Source: Clostridia bacterium (GTDB lineage Bacteria; Bacillota; Clostridia; TANB77; CAG-508). Taken from it: a DNA stretch of 64,000 nucleotides. A program made the translations under genes and the position numbers. Of this stretch, positions 10,066 through 20,154 are shown piece by piece. The notes beneath the pieces are model-generated. The model had not been told where the DNA came from and did not search any database. It saw only the letters and a list, made by a program, of their open reading frames with translations. Within the stretch, counting starts at the first letter, position 1. Each line of letters starts with the position of its first letter. Where the stretch lies: contig CAAEUE010000005.1 in assembly GCA_900759015.1 (NCBI GenBank), forward strand, positions 98,047-162,046. The letters run 5' to 3'.

Positions 10066-11250
10066 ATGAGTAAAAAAACAGTTAGAGATATTGACTTAAA
10101 AGGAAAAAAAGTAATCGAAAGATGTGATTTTAATGTACCATTATTAGAGGATGGAACAATAAGAGATAACACAAGAATCGTAGCAGCATTACCAACAATC
10201 AAATATTTATTAGAACAAAATTGTGCAGTAATCTTATGTTCTCATTTAGGAAGACCAAAGGGACAAGTTGTTCCAGAAATGTCTTTAGCACCAGTTGCAA
10301 AAGAATTATCAAAATTATTAGGACAAGAAGTAAAACTTGCAAAAGATGTAGTTGGTGACGATGCTCAAAAATTAGCTAAAGAATTAAAACCAGGTGAAGT
10401 AATGTTACTAGAAAATGTAAGATTTGAACCAGGTGAAGAAAAGAATGATCCAGAATTAGCTAAGAAATTTGCAGATATGGCAGAAGTATTTGTAAATGAT
10501 GCATTTGGTACAGCTCACAGAGCACATGCCTCAACAGCAGGTATAGCTGATTATTTACCAGCAGTAAGCGGATTCTTAATCGAAAAAGAATTAAAATTCT
10601 TAGGAGATGCAATAAACAATCCAAAAAGACCATTTGTAGCTATTTTAGGAGGAAAGAAAGTTTCTGATAAAATAGGTGTAATTGACAGTTTATTAGAAAA
10701 AGTAGATACATTAATGATTGGTGGAGCAATGGCATACACATTCTTCAGATCAATGGGATATACAGTAGGAAATTCTATTTGTGAAGAAGATAAATTAGAT
10801 TTAGCACAAAACTTATTAAAGAAAGCAGAAGAAAAAGGTGTTAAATTCATGCTTCCAGTAGATACAAAAGTTGGAAAAGAATTTAAAGAAGATACAGAAA
10901 GCAAAGTAGTAAGCTATAAAGAAATTCCAGACGGATGGGAAGGATTCGATATTGGTACAGAAACAATAAAAATGTACACAGACGAATTAAAAAATGCAGC
11001 AACAGTATTATGGAATGGACCAGTAGGTTTATTTGAATTTGATCAATTTGCTGTAGGAACAAATGCCATAGCTAATACTTTAGCAGAAATCGATGCTGTT
11101 ACAGTAATTGGTGGTGGAGATTCAGCTGCAGCTATAAAGAAAGCTGGACTTTCTGATAAAATGACACATATTTCTACAGGTGGAGGAGCTTCACTAGAAT
11201 TTATAGAAGGAAAGAAATTACCAGGAATAGAATGTTTAATGGATAAATAA
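10066..11250 (+). CDS. pgk: phosphoglycerate kinase
   Basis: 394-residue monomeric kinase making ATP and 3-phosphoglycerate from 1,3-bisphosphoglycerate. The N-terminal domain has [16 protein letters not shown] and [11 protein letters not shown]. The C-terminal nucleotide domain has GGKKVSDKI and the glycine-rich GGGDSAAA and [10 protein letters not shown] loops. The start at 10066 follows AAAGGAG with normal spacing and gives the usual family length; an upstream in-frame ATG at 10015 lies inside the structured leader. The gene follows that leader and precedes a Nudix gene by 29 bases. Confidence 0.96.
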   Translation: MSKKTVRDIDLKGKKVIERCDFNVPLLEDGTIRDNTRIVAALPTIKYLLEQNCAVILCSHLGRPKGQVVPEMSLAPVAKELSKLLGQEVKLAKDVVGDDAQKLAKELKPGEVMLLENVRFEPGEEKNDPELAKKFADMAEVFVNDAFGTAHRAHASTAGIADYLPAVSGFLIEKELKFLGDAINNPKRPFVAILGGKKVSDKIGVIDSLLEKVDTLMIGGAMAYTFFRSMGYTVGNSICEEDKLDLAQNLLKKAEEKGVKFMLPVDTKVGKEFKEDTESKVVSYKEIPDGWEGFDIGTETIKMYTDELKNAATVLWNGPVGLFEFDQFAVGTNAIANTLAEIDAVTVIGGGDSAAAIKKAGLSDKMTHISTGGGASLEFIEGKKLPGIECLMDK

Positions 11251-11279
11251 AACTAAATCTTCTGAATAGAGGAGTATCT

Positions 11280-11813
11280 ATGGAATTATTAGATGTAGTA
11301 GACGAAAATAATAATTTAACAGGAATACAAGAAAATAAAGATATAATTCATGAAAAAGGGTTATTACACAGGGAGATAGCTGTTTTTATCCAAAATGAAA
11401 AAGGTGAGTTTTTAATTCAAAAAAGGTCTGCAAATAAAAAGCAAGCACCTAATAAATGGTGCTTGACAACAGGCCATGTAGAGTTAGGAGAAGAATATGA
11501 TAAAGCAGCAATAAGAGAAGTAAAAGAAGAGCTTGGAATAGAAATAAAAGAAGAAGAATTAACACCTTTAGGAATATTTAAGCAAAGTGTTAAAAGTGGT
11601 AAGGCGATAAATAACAGTTTTATGAAGTATTATTTTTATAAAACTAATAAAAAGGTAGAAGATTATACAATACAATTAGAAGAATTAAGTGAAATAAAGT
11701 ATATATCTTTTAATGAAATAGTACGTGTAATAAATGAAAAAGACGAAAATTATGTTTTTGCTAATAAAGAAATTATGCAAGATATATTAAAATTGTTAAA
11801 AGCATATAAATGA
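11280..11813 (+). CDS. Nudix hydrolase (YfcD/IPP-isomerase-like)
   Basis: 177-residue Nudix protein. The Nudix box fits completely: Gly65, Glu71, Arg79-Glu80, Glu83-Glu84, Gly86. The N-terminal LHREIAVFI and GEFLIQKRS stretches resemble type I isopentenyl-diphosphate isomerase and the E. coli YfcD group, but the IDI active-site Cys motif (TNTCCSHP) is absent, so isomerase activity is unlikely. The substrate is unknown. It sits between pgk and tpiA with 29-30 base gaps and GAGGAG before its ATG, so it appears to be transcribed with the glycolytic genes. Confidence 0.82.
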   Translation: MELLDVVDENNNLTGIQENKDIIHEKGLLHREIAVFIQNEKGEFLIQKRSANKKQAPNKWCLTTGHVELGEEYDKAAIREVKEELGIEIKEEELTPLGIFKQSVKSGKAINNSFMKYYFYKTNKKVEDYTIQLEELSEIKYISFNEIVRVINEKDENYVFANKEIMQDILKLLKAYK

Positions 11814-11843
11814 ATTATATCTAATTGAGAGGAGAGAAAATTT

Positions 11844-12596
11844 ATGCGTAGAAAAGTAATTGCTGGTAACTGGAAAATGAATATGCTTCCAAATGAAGCA
11901 ATATCATGTGTAGACGAATTAGCAAAATTAGTAAAAGATACAGAAAACGAAGTTATTTTATGTGTTCCATATACAGATTTATTTTATGCTATTTTAACTG
12001 CACAAAATACAAATATAAAAATAGGAGCACAAAATATGCACTTTGAAGAAAAAGGAGCATATACAGGTGAAGTTTCTGGCCCAATGCTTAAATCAATTGG
12101 TGTAGAATATGTTATTATAGGACATTCAGAAAGAAGACAATATTTTGCAGAAACAGATGAAACTGTAAATAAAAAAGTAAAAGCAGCACATAAATATGGA
12201 TTAAAACCAATAGTATGTGTTGGGGAAACTCTAGAGCAAAAAGAAGCTGGAGAAACAACTAATGTAATAACAACACAGACAAAATTAGCATTAGAAGGAC
12301 TTACTAAAGAACAAGTAGAAGGAACAATAATAGCATATGAACCAATTTGGGCTATAGGAACAGGAAAAACAGCAACATCAGAAGATGCTAACAACTCTAT
12401 AAAAGAAATTAGAAAAGAGATAGCAAAAAATTATGGACAAGAAGTAGCAGATAGGGTTATAATACAATATGGCGGAAGCGTTAAGTCAGGAAATGCAAAA
12501 GAACTATTTACAACATCAGATATTGATGGTGGATTAGTTGGTGGAGCAAGCCTAAAAGCTGACGAATTCGCTAAAATAGTAAATTTTGATAAGTAA
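11844..12596 (+). CDS. tpiA: triosephosphate isomerase
   Basis: 250-residue TIM-barrel enzyme interconverting dihydroxyacetone phosphate and glyceraldehyde 3-phosphate. Active-site residues are in place: Lys11 in GNWKMN, His94 in IIGHSERR, Glu166 in [12 protein letters not shown], and the phosphate-binding YGGSVK and GGLVGGASL loops near the C-terminus. GAGAGGAGAG precedes the ATG. It is followed 16 bases later by gpmI, and the order gap-pgk-(Nudix)-tpiA-gpmI is a classic Firmicute glycolytic operon. Confidence 0.97.
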   Translation: MRRKVIAGNWKMNMLPNEAISCVDELAKLVKDTENEVILCVPYTDLFYAILTAQNTNIKIGAQNMHFEEKGAYTGEVSGPMLKSIGVEYVIIGHSERRQYFAETDETVNKKVKAAHKYGLKPIVCVGETLEQKEAGETTNVITTQTKLALEGLTKEQVEGTIIAYEPIWAIGTGKTATSEDANNSIKEIRKEIAKNYGQEVADRVIIQYGGSVKSGNAKELFTTSDIDGGLVGGASLKADEFAKIVNFDK

Positions 12597-12612
12597 GGAT
12601 GGTAAAAAAAGT

Positions 12613-14145
12613 ATGAAAGATAAGCTAACAATGCTAATGATATTAGATGGATTTGGCGAAAACAGTAATAAAGACGGAAATGCTGTTGAGCTTGCAAATA
12701 CACCTAATATAGATAGACTAATGAAAATATGGCCAACAACAGATATTCATGCGAGTGAACTAAGTGTAGGACTTCCAGAAGGACAAATGGGAAATTCTGA
12801 AGTAGGTCACACAAACATAGGTGCTGGTAGAATAGTTTATCAAGAATTAACTAAAATTACTAAATCAATAGAAGATGGTGACTTTTTCACAATACCAGAA
12901 CTAGTAGAAGCAATAGAAAATTGTAAGAAAAACAACTCAAAATTGCATATACTAGGACTTGTATCAGATGGAGGAGTTCATAGCCATATTCGTCATTTAT
13001 TTGCAATTTTAGAATTAGCAAAAAGAAAAGACTTCGAAAATGTATATGTACACTGTTTTACAGATGGTAGGGATACAGCTCCAACATCTGGAGAAAGTTA
13101 TATTGCACAATTAGAAGAAAAAATGAAAGAAAAAGGTGTAGGGAAAATTGCTACTATTTCTGGTAGATTCTATGCTATGGATAGGGATAAAAGATGGAAT
13201 AGAATTCAAAAAGCATATGATGCAATGGTAAATGGAAATGGTATAAAAGCAACAAGTGCAATAGCTGCAGTAGAGAGTTCATACCAAAAAGAAGTTTTTG
13301 ATGAATTTATAGAACCAACAGTTATTTGCAATGGAGATACACCTGTTGCAACAATAGAAGATAAGGATTCTGTTATATTCTTTAACTTTAGACCAGATAG
13401 AGCAAGAGAGATAACAAGAACATTAGTAGATCCAGATTTTAATGAATTTGAAACAAAGAAAATGAATTTAGATTATGTTTGCTTTACACAATACGACGAA
13501 ACAATGCCAAATGTAAAAGTTGCATTTAAACCAGAAAGATTAGTAAATACATTTGGAGAATATGTAAGCAAACAAGGTTTAAATCAATTAAGAATTGCAG
13601 AAACAGAAAAATATGCACATGTTACATTTTTCTTTAATGGTGGAGAAGAAAAACAATATCCAGGAGAAGATAGGATATTAGTTCCTTCACCAAAAGTAGA
13701 AACATATGATATGAAACCAGAAATGAGTGCAATAGAAGTTACAGACAAAGTTGTTGATGCGATAAACTCTAAAAAATATGATACAATCATTTTAAATTAT
13801 GCAAATCCAGATATGGTAGGACACACAGGAAATCTAGATGCTGCTATAAAAGCAATAGAAACAATAGATACTTGTGTAAAAAGAGTAGTTGATGCGGTAG
13901 AAGCACAAAATGGAGTATTAATAATTACTGCAGACCATGGTAATGCAGAACAAATGATAGATTATAAAACAGGAGAGCCACATACTGCTCATACAACAAA
14001 TTTAGTTCCATTAATTTTAGTTGGAATGAAAGATGTAAAATTAAAAGAAGGAAAATTAGCAGATCTAGCACCAACAATGTTAGAAATTATGGGACTAGAA
14101 AAGCCAGCTGAAATGACTGGAGAAAGTTTAATTGTAAAAGAATAA
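12613..14145 (+). CDS. gpmI: 2,3-bisphosphoglycerate-independent phosphoglycerate mutase
   Basis: 510-residue Mn-dependent mutase converting 3- to 2-phosphoglycerate, a member of the alkaline-phosphatase superfamily. The metal site Asp12 (LDGFG) and phosphorylated Ser62 ([10 protein letters not shown]) are visible, along with [22 protein letters not shown] and the C-terminal metal motifs MVGHTG and [12 protein letters not shown] use the ATG at 12613: AAGGATGG lies about 10 bases upstream and the length is then normal; the earlier frame start overlaps tpiA. It is the last clearly glycolytic gene of this run; eno is 3.5 kb downstream. Confidence 0.96.
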   Translation: MKDKLTMLMILDGFGENSNKDGNAVELANTPNIDRLMKIWPTTDIHASELSVGLPEGQMGNSEVGHTNIGAGRIVYQELTKITKSIEDGDFFTIPELVEAIENCKKNNSKLHILGLVSDGGVHSHIRHLFAILELAKRKDFENVYVHCFTDGRDTAPTSGESYIAQLEEKMKEKGVGKIATISGRFYAMDRDKRWNRIQKAYDAMVNGNGIKATSAIAAVESSYQKEVFDEFIEPTVICNGDTPVATIEDKDSVIFFNFRPDRAREITRTLVDPDFNEFETKKMNLDYVCFTQYDETMPNVKVAFKPERLVNTFGEYVSKQGLNQLRIAETEKYAHVTFFFNGGEEKQYPGEDRILVPSPKVETYDMKPEMSAIEVTDKVVDAINSKKYDTIILNYANPDMVGHTGNLDAAIKAIETIDTCVKRVVDAVEAQNGVLIITADHGNAEQMIDYKTGEPHTAHTTNLVPLILVGMKDVKLKEGKLADLAPTMLEIMGLEKPAEMTGESLIVKE

Positions 14146-14173
14146 AATATGAAAACTTATGGGGGGAAATACA

Positions 14174-14908
14174 GTGTCAACTTCGGCCAGGATGAAAGAA
14201 CTATATAAAGAAATACAACATAGTCTATTTGACATGATACCAGAAAAATGGAATAAGATATTTTTATATGCATCAGTAATAGATGGAAGAAATAGCTTAG
14301 AAACTGGAGAAATGTACTTTTATTATATTCCAAAGGGAATATTAAAAAGAGAGCCTGTTAATGTATATGAAGTACCAAATAAGTTTAACTTAGATGAAAA
14401 TTCATACTTTAAGATGGCTGACGATTTGTATGGAATTATAAAAAAGTTAAGAAAAGAATATATAGCAATAAATGGAGCTTTATGGACCAATATTGTAATT
14501 TCGATAGCTGATTATACTTTTAAAGTAGAATATGGCTTTGAAAACTTGGCAACTTCCCCATATAGTAATTATGATAGACATTTAGTTTTTAGATATAAAT
14601 ATTTAAAAACAGGATTAAATTCTTATAGTAAAAGAGAAAAACAAATGGTTTTAGATTATATAGATAAAGAAGAAAATTCTAATAGAAAGGTAGATGTATA
14701 TGAAGAATCTTTATATGCAACACCTAATAAGAATTTAGTTAATTTTGAAAAAGATGCGCCGACAAAATCCAGAAAAGAAGAAAGAATGGAAGAGCTTTAC
14801 GAACTAGAAAAGGAAAGCGAATTTTGGCCACATGACAAAAAATATATAATTGTAGAAAGTAAACCAAAAAGTAAAAATCAAATTATAAATACCAAAAAAA
14901 GATACTAA
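14174..14908 (+). CDS. YezG/DUF600-like protein (orphan immunity-type)
   Basis: A protein of about 244 residues whose N-terminal 150 residues resemble the YezG/DUF600 family: a helical start with LYKEIQHSLFDMIPEKW, then FYYIP, the YGIIKKLRKEY region and FKVEYGFENLATSPYSNYDRHLVFRYKYL. YezG of B. subtilis protects against a secreted LXG nuclease toxin. No LXG toxin or secretion gene is nearby here. The C-terminal 80 residues are charged and may be disordered. The start is uncertain: GTG at 14174 behind a G-rich GGGGGG site is preferred, with ATG at 14159 or 14189 possible. It lies between gpmI and the Fe-S scaffold gene in the same direction. Confidence 0.62.
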   Translation: MSTSARMKELYKEIQHSLFDMIPEKWNKIFLYASVIDGRNSLETGEMYFYYIPKGILKREPVNVYEVPNKFNLDENSYFKMADDLYGIIKKLRKEYIAINGALWTNIVISIADYTFKVEYGFENLATSPYSNYDRHLVFRYKYLKTGLNSYSKREKQMVLDYIDKEENSNRKVDVYEESLYATPNKNLVNFEKDAPTKSRKEERMEELYELEKESEFWPHDKKYIIVESKPKSKNQIINTKKRY

Positions 14909-14932
14909 TAAAAGGTGAAAGGAGAAATAGAA

Positions 14933-15625
14933 ATGATATATTCAAAGGAATTAGAAGAAATGTGCACAGTTGCAAAAGGAGTAAACCATGGACCAGCACC
15001 AATACCAGAAGAGGGTAAATGGGTTAAAGCAAAAGAAATAAAAGATATATCTGGTTTAACACATGGTATTGGATGGTGTGCACCACAACAAGGAGCTTGT
15101 AAATTAACATTAAATGTAAAAGATGGTGTAATTCAAGAAGCTTTAATCGAAACAATTGGATGTTCAGGAATGACACATTCAGCTGCTATGGCAGGAGAAA
15201 TTTTAACAGGAAAAACAATATTAGAAGCATTAAATACAGACTTAGTATGTGATGCCATAAATACAGCTATGAGAGAATTATTCTTACAAATAGTATATGG
15301 AAGAACACAAACAGCTTTCTCAGAAGGTGGACTTCCAGTAGGAGCTGGACTTGAAGATTTAGGAAAAGGACATACATCACAAGTTGGAACAATTTATTCA
15401 AGTACTTTAAAAGGACCAAGATATTTACAATTAACAGAAGGATACATAGTAGAACTTGGATTAGATAAAGATGATCAAATAATTGGTTATAAATATGTTC
15501 ATATGGGAAAAATGATGGATAACATCAAAAAAGGAATGGATCCAATGGAAGCTATAGAAAAAGCTTCAGGAACATATGGAAGATTTGACGAAGCAGTTAA
15601 AAAAATAGATCCAAGAAAACAATAA
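14933..15625 (+). CDS. iron-sulfur cluster assembly scaffold-like protein (NifU/IscU N-terminal type)
   Basis: 230-residue protein with an IscU/NifU-type scaffold core. The stretch around residues 70-105 (ETIGCSGMTHSAAMAGEILTG and KTILEAL) matches the scaffold pattern with Cys77. Other cysteines at 11, 49, 56 and 106 could complete a cluster site. It is longer than IscU, with an N-terminal extension rich in Pro/Gly. The ATG at 14933 follows AAAGGAG. It is the first of three adjacent genes ending with the GGGtGRT protein, a pairing widely seen in anaerobes whose biochemical role I cannot state. Confidence 0.8.
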   Translation: MIYSKELEEMCTVAKGVNHGPAPIPEEGKWVKAKEIKDISGLTHGIGWCAPQQGACKLTLNVKDGVIQEALIETIGCSGMTHSAAMAGEILTGKTILEALNTDLVCDAINTAMRELFLQIVYGRTQTAFSEGGLPVGAGLEDLGKGHTSQVGTIYSSTLKGPRYLQLTEGYIVELGLDKDDQIIGYKYVHMGKMMDNIKKGMDPMEAIEKASGTYGRFDEAVKKIDPRKQ

Positions 15626-15639
15626 TAAGAAGGTAAAGT

Positions 15640-16056
15640 ATGAATATTTATTTTTCAGGTTCAATATATGGTGGAAGGCAAAAATTAGAATCATATAAAA
15701 AATTAGTAAAAGAACTTGCAAAGTTTGGTAATGTTTTAGATGAAGAAGTAGCGGATGATAATGTATTAATTCGTGAAGAGAGCATTTCAGATAACGATGT
15801 TTTCGAAAGTTTAGTAGATAGACTAAAACAAGCAGATTTAGTTTTTGCAGAGGTAACAGTTCCATCATTAGGAGTTGGATATGAAATTGGTTATGCAGAT
15901 AGCCACAATAAAAGAATAATATGTGTTTATGATAAAAATGTAACACCAAAAATTACAACAATGCTTAGAGGTAATAATAGATTAAAAATTATTCCATATA
16001 CAGATATAAATGAAATAATAAACAATTTGGAGAATATATTAAAGGAGGAAGATTAA
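15640..16056 (+). CDS. nucleoside 2-deoxyribosyltransferase / nucleotide N-hydrolase-like protein
   Basis: 138-residue small Rossmann-like protein of the nucleoside 2-deoxyribosyltransferase superfamily, closest in layout to 2'-deoxynucleoside 5'-phosphate N-hydrolases (DNPH1/Rcl type). It has an N-terminal YFSGSIYGGRQ glycine-rich loop, a DNDVFESLVDRLKQADLVFAE segment with acidic residues, and SLGVGYEIGYA with the catalytic-type Glu. It lies 14 bases after the scaffold gene and abuts the GGGtGRT gene with no gap. Whether it cleaves a nucleotide here, or has a role tied to its two neighbours, is not visible. Confidence 0.7.
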   Translation: MNIYFSGSIYGGRQKLESYKKLVKELAKFGNVLDEEVADDNVLIREESISDNDVFESLVDRLKQADLVFAEVTVPSLGVGYEIGYADSHNKRIICVYDKNVTPKITTMLRGNNRLKIIPYTDINEIINNLENILKEED

Positions 16057-17061
16057 ATGGCAGTAACATTTGAAAGTTATGAAAGAAGAATAGACCAAAT
16101 CAAACCAGTAATGGAAAAATACGGAATAAAAGATTTTGAAGATGCATTAAAAATATGTACAGATAAAGGATTTAATCCATATGAAATAGTAAAAGGAGTA
16201 CAACCAATATGTTTTGAAAATGCAGCTTGGGCATATACATTAGGTGCTGCAATAGCAATTAAAAAAGGATGTACTAAAGCAGCAGATGCAGCAAAAGCTA
16301 TTGGAGAAGGATTACAAGCATTCTGTATTCCAGGTTCAGTTGCAGATGATAGAAAAGTTGGATTAGGACATGGAAATTTAGCATCTATGTTACTTTCAGA
16401 AGATACAAAATGTTTTGCATTCTTAGCAGGACATGAAAGCTTTGCAGCAGCAGAAGGAGCTATTGGTATAGCTAAATCTGCAAACAAAGTTAGAAAAGAA
16501 CCATTAAGAGTTATTTTAAATGGTTTAGGAAAAGATGCTGCTCAAGTTATTTCTAGAATTAACGGATTTACATATGTAAAAACAGAATTTGATTTCTTTA
16601 CAGGAAAAGTTAATGTAGTAGAAGAAATACCATATTCAAACGGAGAAAGAGCAGAAGTTAGATGTTATGGTGCAAATGATGTTAGAGAAGGTGTAGCTAT
16701 AATGTGGCTAGAAGATGTTGATGTATCTATTACAGGAAACTCAACAAACCCAACAAGATTCCAACATCCAGTTGCAGGTACATATAAGAAAGAAAGAATA
16801 GAAGCAGGTAAAAAATACTTCTCTGTTGCATCAGGTGGTGGAACAGGAAGAACATTACACCCAGACAATATGGCTGCTGGACCAGCTTCATATGGTATGA
16901 CAGATACAATGGGAAGAATGCATTCAGATGCACAATTCGCAGGAAGCTCTTCAGTTCCAGCTCACGTTGAAATGATGGGATTAATCGGAATGGGTAACAA
17001 CCCAATGGTTGGTGCTTCAGTAGCAGTAGCAGTTGCAGTAGAAGAAGCTATGAAGGCTTAA
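16057..17061 (+). CDS. GGGtGRT protein
   Basis: 334-residue protein carrying the name-giving motif GGGTGRT at residues 260-266 followed by LHPDNMAAGP. It belongs to the GGGtGRT family found in many anaerobic bacteria and some archaea, with no established function that I know of. The sequence is well conserved-looking, Gly/Ala-rich and soluble, with SGGGTGRT and SSSVPAHVEMMGLIGMG suggesting a phosphate- or nucleotide-binding fold (inference). A strong AAAGGAGG site precedes the ATG, which directly follows the previous stop. A strong terminator follows, closing the cluster. Confidence 0.88.
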   Translation: MAVTFESYERRIDQIKPVMEKYGIKDFEDALKICTDKGFNPYEIVKGVQPICFENAAWAYTLGAAIAIKKGCTKAADAAKAIGEGLQAFCIPGSVADDRKVGLGHGNLASMLLSEDTKCFAFLAGHESFAAAEGAIGIAKSANKVRKEPLRVILNGLGKDAAQVISRINGFTYVKTEFDFFTGKVNVVEEIPYSNGERAEVRCYGANDVREGVAIMWLEDVDVSITGNSTNPTRFQHPVAGTYKKERIEAGKKYFSVASGGGTGRTLHPDNMAAGPASYGMTDTMGRMHSDAQFAGSSSVPAHVEMMGLIGMGNNPMVGASVAVAVAVEEAMKA

Positions 17062-17101
17062 TCTATGATTTAGAACAACATTTAATAAAAAATAAAATAT
17101 T

Positions 17102-17144
17102 TCCCCTACTTGTTAAACAAAATTAACGAGTAGGGGACTTTTTA
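17102..17144 (+). terminator. terminator after GGGtGRT gene
   Basis: 15-bp stem with one G-T pair (17102-17116 with 17123-17137), 6-base loop, followed by a T run. Confidence 0.9.
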
Positions 17145-17230
17145 TTAATCTATAAAAAATAATGCAAAAAAATAGAAAATGGTGTATAATATAATAATCG
17201 AAAAAACAGTTGAAAGCGAGGAAGCAAAAA

Positions 17231-17551
17231 ATGACAGAGTTTATAGTTAAGCGGTCAAATGCTAAGGATGAATATATCCTACAAGTAACTGGATATATTC
17301 CGGAAGAACTTAAAGAAGACTTCGAGAATATGGCAGAAAATTTTATACAAAAAGAGCATTTATTAATTGAGGAAATCTATGAAGAAATAATGGGATTTAT
17401 AAGATACCATAAAAGATCAAATGGATTGGTAATAAATTTCCATATTAATTTTGAAAGTTATCCCGTAGGAGAATTTGGACTAGATAGGAAAGTAACAATA
17501 ATATTTCAGATGAGAAGATCTTTTATAAAATGGCTCAAAGAAACTATTTAA
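17231..17551 (+). CDS. small unknown protein upstream of eno
   Basis: 106-residue soluble protein that I do not recognise. The ATG at 17231 is preceded by GCGAGGAAG; a TTG at 17210 in frame is less likely. It shows a GYIPEELKEDF segment near residue 25 and ends in a basic, Trp-containing tail (RRSFIKWLKETI). The unknown 120-residue protein just after eno has a similar GHIPKEKNDD segment and a similar Arg/Trp-rich end, so the two may be distant paralogs. It is a single-gene unit between two terminators. A possible weak promoter has TATAAT at 17185-17190. Confidence 0.65.
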   Translation: MTEFIVKRSNAKDEYILQVTGYIPEELKEDFENMAENFIQKEHLLIEEIYEEIMGFIRYHKRSNGLVINFHINFESYPVGEFGLDRKVTIIFQMRRSFIKWLKETI

Positions 17552-17561
17552 GTTGCAAAAT

Positions 17562-17603
17562 AGGGCTGAATGCGGAAAATTTAAAAACGCATTCGGCTCT
17601 TTT
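17562..17603 (+). terminator. terminator before eno
   Basis: 13-bp stem with two wobble pairs (17562-17574 with 17588-17600) followed by TTTCTT. Confidence 0.8.
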
Positions 17604-17645
17604 CTTAATTAATTGGATATATTTTCAAATGATTGGCAATAATAA

Positions 17646-18929
<1,284 letters not shown>

Positions 18930-19010
18930 GCATTTTAAATTGCTAAAAAATGTAAATTGTGATATTTTATATAGGATACAAGTTGTTTTAGTTAAGGAAA
19001 GGAGCGAGTT

Positions 19011-19373
19011 ATGAATTACAGTATGAGTGTAGGGCGGAATGGTGTGATAAAAAATGTCGAAATGTCAGATTGTACATTAAGCCATGGTTTTCGACTAGTG
19101 ATGATTGGCCATATTCCAAAGGAAAAAAATGATGATTTATCTGTTCTTTTAGTAAATCTGTTAGAGGAAGATTCTTTATCTACGGATAAAGAATTGCAGA
19201 AATTCAAGAAAAATTGCAGGAAAGAAGGATTTTTCATTACTGAAAAGACCTATTTAAATCATGAGCCAAAATCAGCATTAGATGACGACAAAAGAGACAG
19301 CACAATAGTGACGTCAGTAACTACGTATTTTCGCATACATCGAACTCCGAAAAGGTGGTTCAATGAACGCTAA
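19011..19373 (+). CDS. small unknown protein downstream of eno
   Basis: 120-residue protein that I do not recognise, with AAAGGAGCGAG before the ATG. It is soluble-looking, with an RLVMIGHIPKEKNDD segment near residue 28 and an Arg/Trp-rich end (RIHRTPKRWFNER). These resemble the matching parts of the 106-residue protein upstream of eno. Codon use looks less AT-biased than its neighbours (CGG, CGA, GCC, GTG and ACG codons are frequent), which could mean recent transfer or relaxed selection. It is followed by a long hairpin. Confidence 0.62.
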   Translation: MNYSMSVGRNGVIKNVEMSDCTLSHGFRLVMIGHIPKEKNDDLSVLLVNLLEEDSLSTDKELQKFKKNCRKEGFFITEKTYLNHEPKSALDDDKRDSTIVTSVTTYFRIHRTPKRWFNER

Positions 19374-19383
19374 GTTTTCCGAA

Positions 19384-19430
19384 TTCTCCCCATACTTAAA
19401 GTATTAAAAATAATACAAGTATGGGGAGAA
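19384..19430. terminator. long hairpin, probable terminator
   Basis: Perfect 14-bp outer stem (19384-19397 with 19417-19430) plus an inner 5-bp stem. No clear T tract follows on either strand, so it may act as an mRNA end stabiliser instead. Confidence 0.6.
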
Positions 19431-19450
19431 AATAATATATGCCCAAATAA

Positions 19451-19479
19451 TTGACAAGTATTTTTTTTATTTATATTAT
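19451..19479 (+). promoter_or_regulatory. sigma-A promoter of the ABC exporter operon
   Basis: TTGACA, 17-base spacer, TATTAT, about 27 bases before the start of the 19507 gene. Confidence 0.8.
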
Positions 19480-19506
19480 TATGAATATGAAAAGGGGGAT
19501 ATATTT

Positions 19507-20145
19507 ATGGGCATAGCTAGTTTGATTTTGGGAATTGTAAGTGTTGTATTAGTGTTAACAGGACATTTGCTTCTAACCATTATACTTGGAGCAATAGGTT
19601 TTGTATTTGGAATAGTAGGTTTATTAATTAATAAATCAAAAATTTCGTATATGTCTATAATTGGGATAATACTAATAATTATATCTATTACAATTGTTGG
19701 TGTAAAATTTATATTTTCATTAAAAGAAGATGAAAATACAGGTAATACAAGTCTAGTTAGCGAAGAGGAAGAAATCAAAAATAATCCTATAATTGGAAAT
19801 TGGTTAGGGGATAGTGAGAATATAGGATATTTTGAATTTAATAAAGATAAATCATTTTATTGGTATCAATCACAATATACAACAGACAATAATTATTATA
19901 AAGGTACATATAGTATAACACCAGGAGCACTTCAAAATAATGGAAAAATAGACTATGGAACAGAAGGTCACGAGATATATACTATTATGTTGTATTACAA
20001 TTCACAAAAAGTAAATGGAGTATCTAAAGAAAGAACCGATATGGGAATGTTTATTGTTCAAAAAGAATCAAAAACAAAATTTAATGTAAGAAATATGATA
20101 ACTAACAGTTTCTTTGACATTAACAAAATTCAATCAAATGCATAG
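19507..20145 (+). CDS. membrane-anchored protein of unknown function, ABC partner
   Basis: 212-residue protein with three hydrophobic segments in residues 1-75 (a DUF4190-like arrangement of short helices around GFVFGIVGLLIN), followed by an Asp/Glu linker and a soluble, probably extracytoplasmic domain of about 120 residues with many aromatic residues (NWLGDSENIGYFEF, FYWYQSQY, YKGTYSI). The C-terminal domain resembles small lipocalin-like beta domains in pattern only. It starts an operon with a strong promoter, and the ABC exporter gene begins 9 bases after its stop, so a role with that transporter is likely. Confidence 0.7.
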   Translation: MGIASLILGIVSVVLVLTGHLLLTIILGAIGFVFGIVGLLINKSKISYMSIIGIILIIISITIVGVKFIFSLKEDENTGNTSLVSEEEEIKNNPIIGNWLGDSENIGYFEFNKDKSFYWYQSQYTTDNNYYKGTYSITPGALQNNGKIDYGTEGHEIYTIMLYYNSQKVNGVSKERTDMGMFIVQKESKTKFNVRNMITNSFFDINKIQSNA

Positions 20146-20154
20146 GAGGAAAAA

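Noticed and set aside
13584..13790. Minus-strand frame inside gpmI and similar frames in pgk, tpiA and the GGGtGRT gene
   Set aside because: Antisense shadows of strong coding regions without start signals.
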